Shown here piece by piece: positions 6,415 to 6,493 of a DNA stretch of 6,493 nt. The stretch's first letter is position 1; the number at the start of each line of letters is the position of its first letter. The stretch comes from an uncultured Sutterella sp. (GTDB lineage Bacteria > Pseudomonadota > Gammaproteobacteria > Burkholderiales > Burkholderiaceae_F). The stretch is taken from contig USCE01000073.1 in the NCBI GenBank assembly GCA_900553105.1, forward strand, positions 1 to 6,493, written 5' to 3'. Both the position numbers and the translations under genes were made by a program. The notes beneath the pieces were generated by a model. It searched no databases and was not told the origin of the DNA. It saw only the letters and a program-made list of their open reading frames with translations.

Positions 6415-6421
6415 AAAGGAG
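6415..6421 (+). promoter_or_regulatory. Shine-Dalgarno AAAGGAG for the right-edge gene
   Basis: AAAGGAG sits 8 bases before a GTG at 6430 that opens a frame running to the end of the genomic part. Its strength and spacing are the main evidence that a divergent gene starts here. Confidence 0.55.
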
Positions 6422-6426
6422 CGCGT

Positions 6427-6455
6427 ATTGTGTCGTATTTTTTAAAAAATGTCAA
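6427..6455 (-). promoter_or_regulatory. Sigma70-type promoter for dksA
   Basis: On the minus strand, a perfect -35 TTGACA (6455-6450) is followed by a 17-base spacer (6449-6433) and a -10 CACAAT (6432-6427), four of six matches to consensus. The spacer begins with TTTTTTAAAAAA, an A/T tract that may bend the DNA. Predicted transcription starts near 6420, leaving a leader of about 165 bases before the dksA ATG. A second -10-like TATAAC at 6356-6351 lacks a good -35. Confidence 0.65.
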
Positions 6456-6474
6456 ATTATTCAGTACCCTACGG
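6430..6474 (+). CDS. 5' end of an unidentified divergent gene, cut by the contig end
   Basis: A GTG start after a strong ribosome-binding site opens a 15-codon frame, MSYFLKNVKLFSTLR, which is still open at the adapter junction. Beyond 6474 the frame continues only into adapter (LSLIHI), which is artefact. The fragment is too short to identify; it is basic and aromatic-rich. It would be transcribed away from dksA, and its first codons overlap the -35 and spacer of the dksA promoter. No clear promoter for it is visible. Chance openness over 15 codons is possible, so the call rests on the ribosome site. Confidence 0.45.
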
Positions 6475-6493
6475 CTGTCTCTTATACACATCT
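6475..6493 (-). other. Tn5 mosaic end of Nextera adapter (reverse complement)
   Basis: CTGTCTCTTATACACATCT is the exact reverse complement of the 19-base mosaic end also present at 28-46. It marks where genomic sequence stops. It is library adapter, not a natural transposon end. Confidence 0.96.

Noticed and set aside
1..6493. A composite transposon bounded by 19-bp inverted Tn5-like ends
   Set aside because: The outer bases at the left are Illumina oligo and index sequence, the ends match the engineered mosaic end exactly, and no transposase lies inside.

Overview
This window is a metagenome- or low-input-style assembly fragment. Both ends are sequencing-library adapter, not genome. Bases 1-46 read as the end of an Illumina P7 oligo, an 8-base index and the Nextera read-2 transposase adapter; bases 6475-6493 are the reverse-complemented Tn5 mosaic end. 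Genuine DNA therefore runs from about 47 to 6474, and the genes touching each end are cut by the contig, not by biology.

The genes suggest a moderately AT-leaning betaproteobacterium, possibly of the Sutterellaceae/Parasutterella type. The best clue is DksA, whose C-terminal finger is the one-cysteine CEET...SLEA form that I associate with alpha- and betaproteobacteria. The HAD pyrimidine nucleotidase and the tail of the CtpA protease are also of betaproteobacterial style. The taxon is inferred from memory of family sequences and was not searched.

Layout: five genes run rightwards. They are the 3' part of a CtpA/Prc-type S41 protease (48-923), a membrane-anchored calcineurin-like metallophosphoesterase (954-2084), a small stand-alone FtsK/SpoIIIE-type motor ATPase (2169-3092), a HAD-family pyrimidine 5'-nucleotidase (3146-3895) and a full-length 67K-type SppA signal peptide peptidase (3930-5759). 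A hairpin at 3113-3134 may split this run into two transcription units. A strong terminator at 5784-5820 closes it. Then dksA (5832-6254) runs leftwards, converging on sppA. Its leader of roughly 165 nt holds two small inverted repeats and a possible 5-codon leader ORF, and it is driven by a near-consensus sigma70 promoter at 6427-6455. That promoter overlaps the apparent beginning of a divergent rightward gene (6430 onward), of which only 15 codons remain.

Three of the products (CtpA, the phosphoesterase by its predicted topology, and SppA) probably act at or outside the inner membrane, so the region leans towards envelope protein turnover. DksA is the global RNA-polymerase/ppGpp co-regulator. 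I see no transposon, CRISPR array, tRNA or rRNA, and no convincing new multi-gene system. The most unusual gene is the orphan FtsK-like ATPase. No stretch longer than 300 bases lacks a gene; the longest is the 175-base dksA leader/promoter region.
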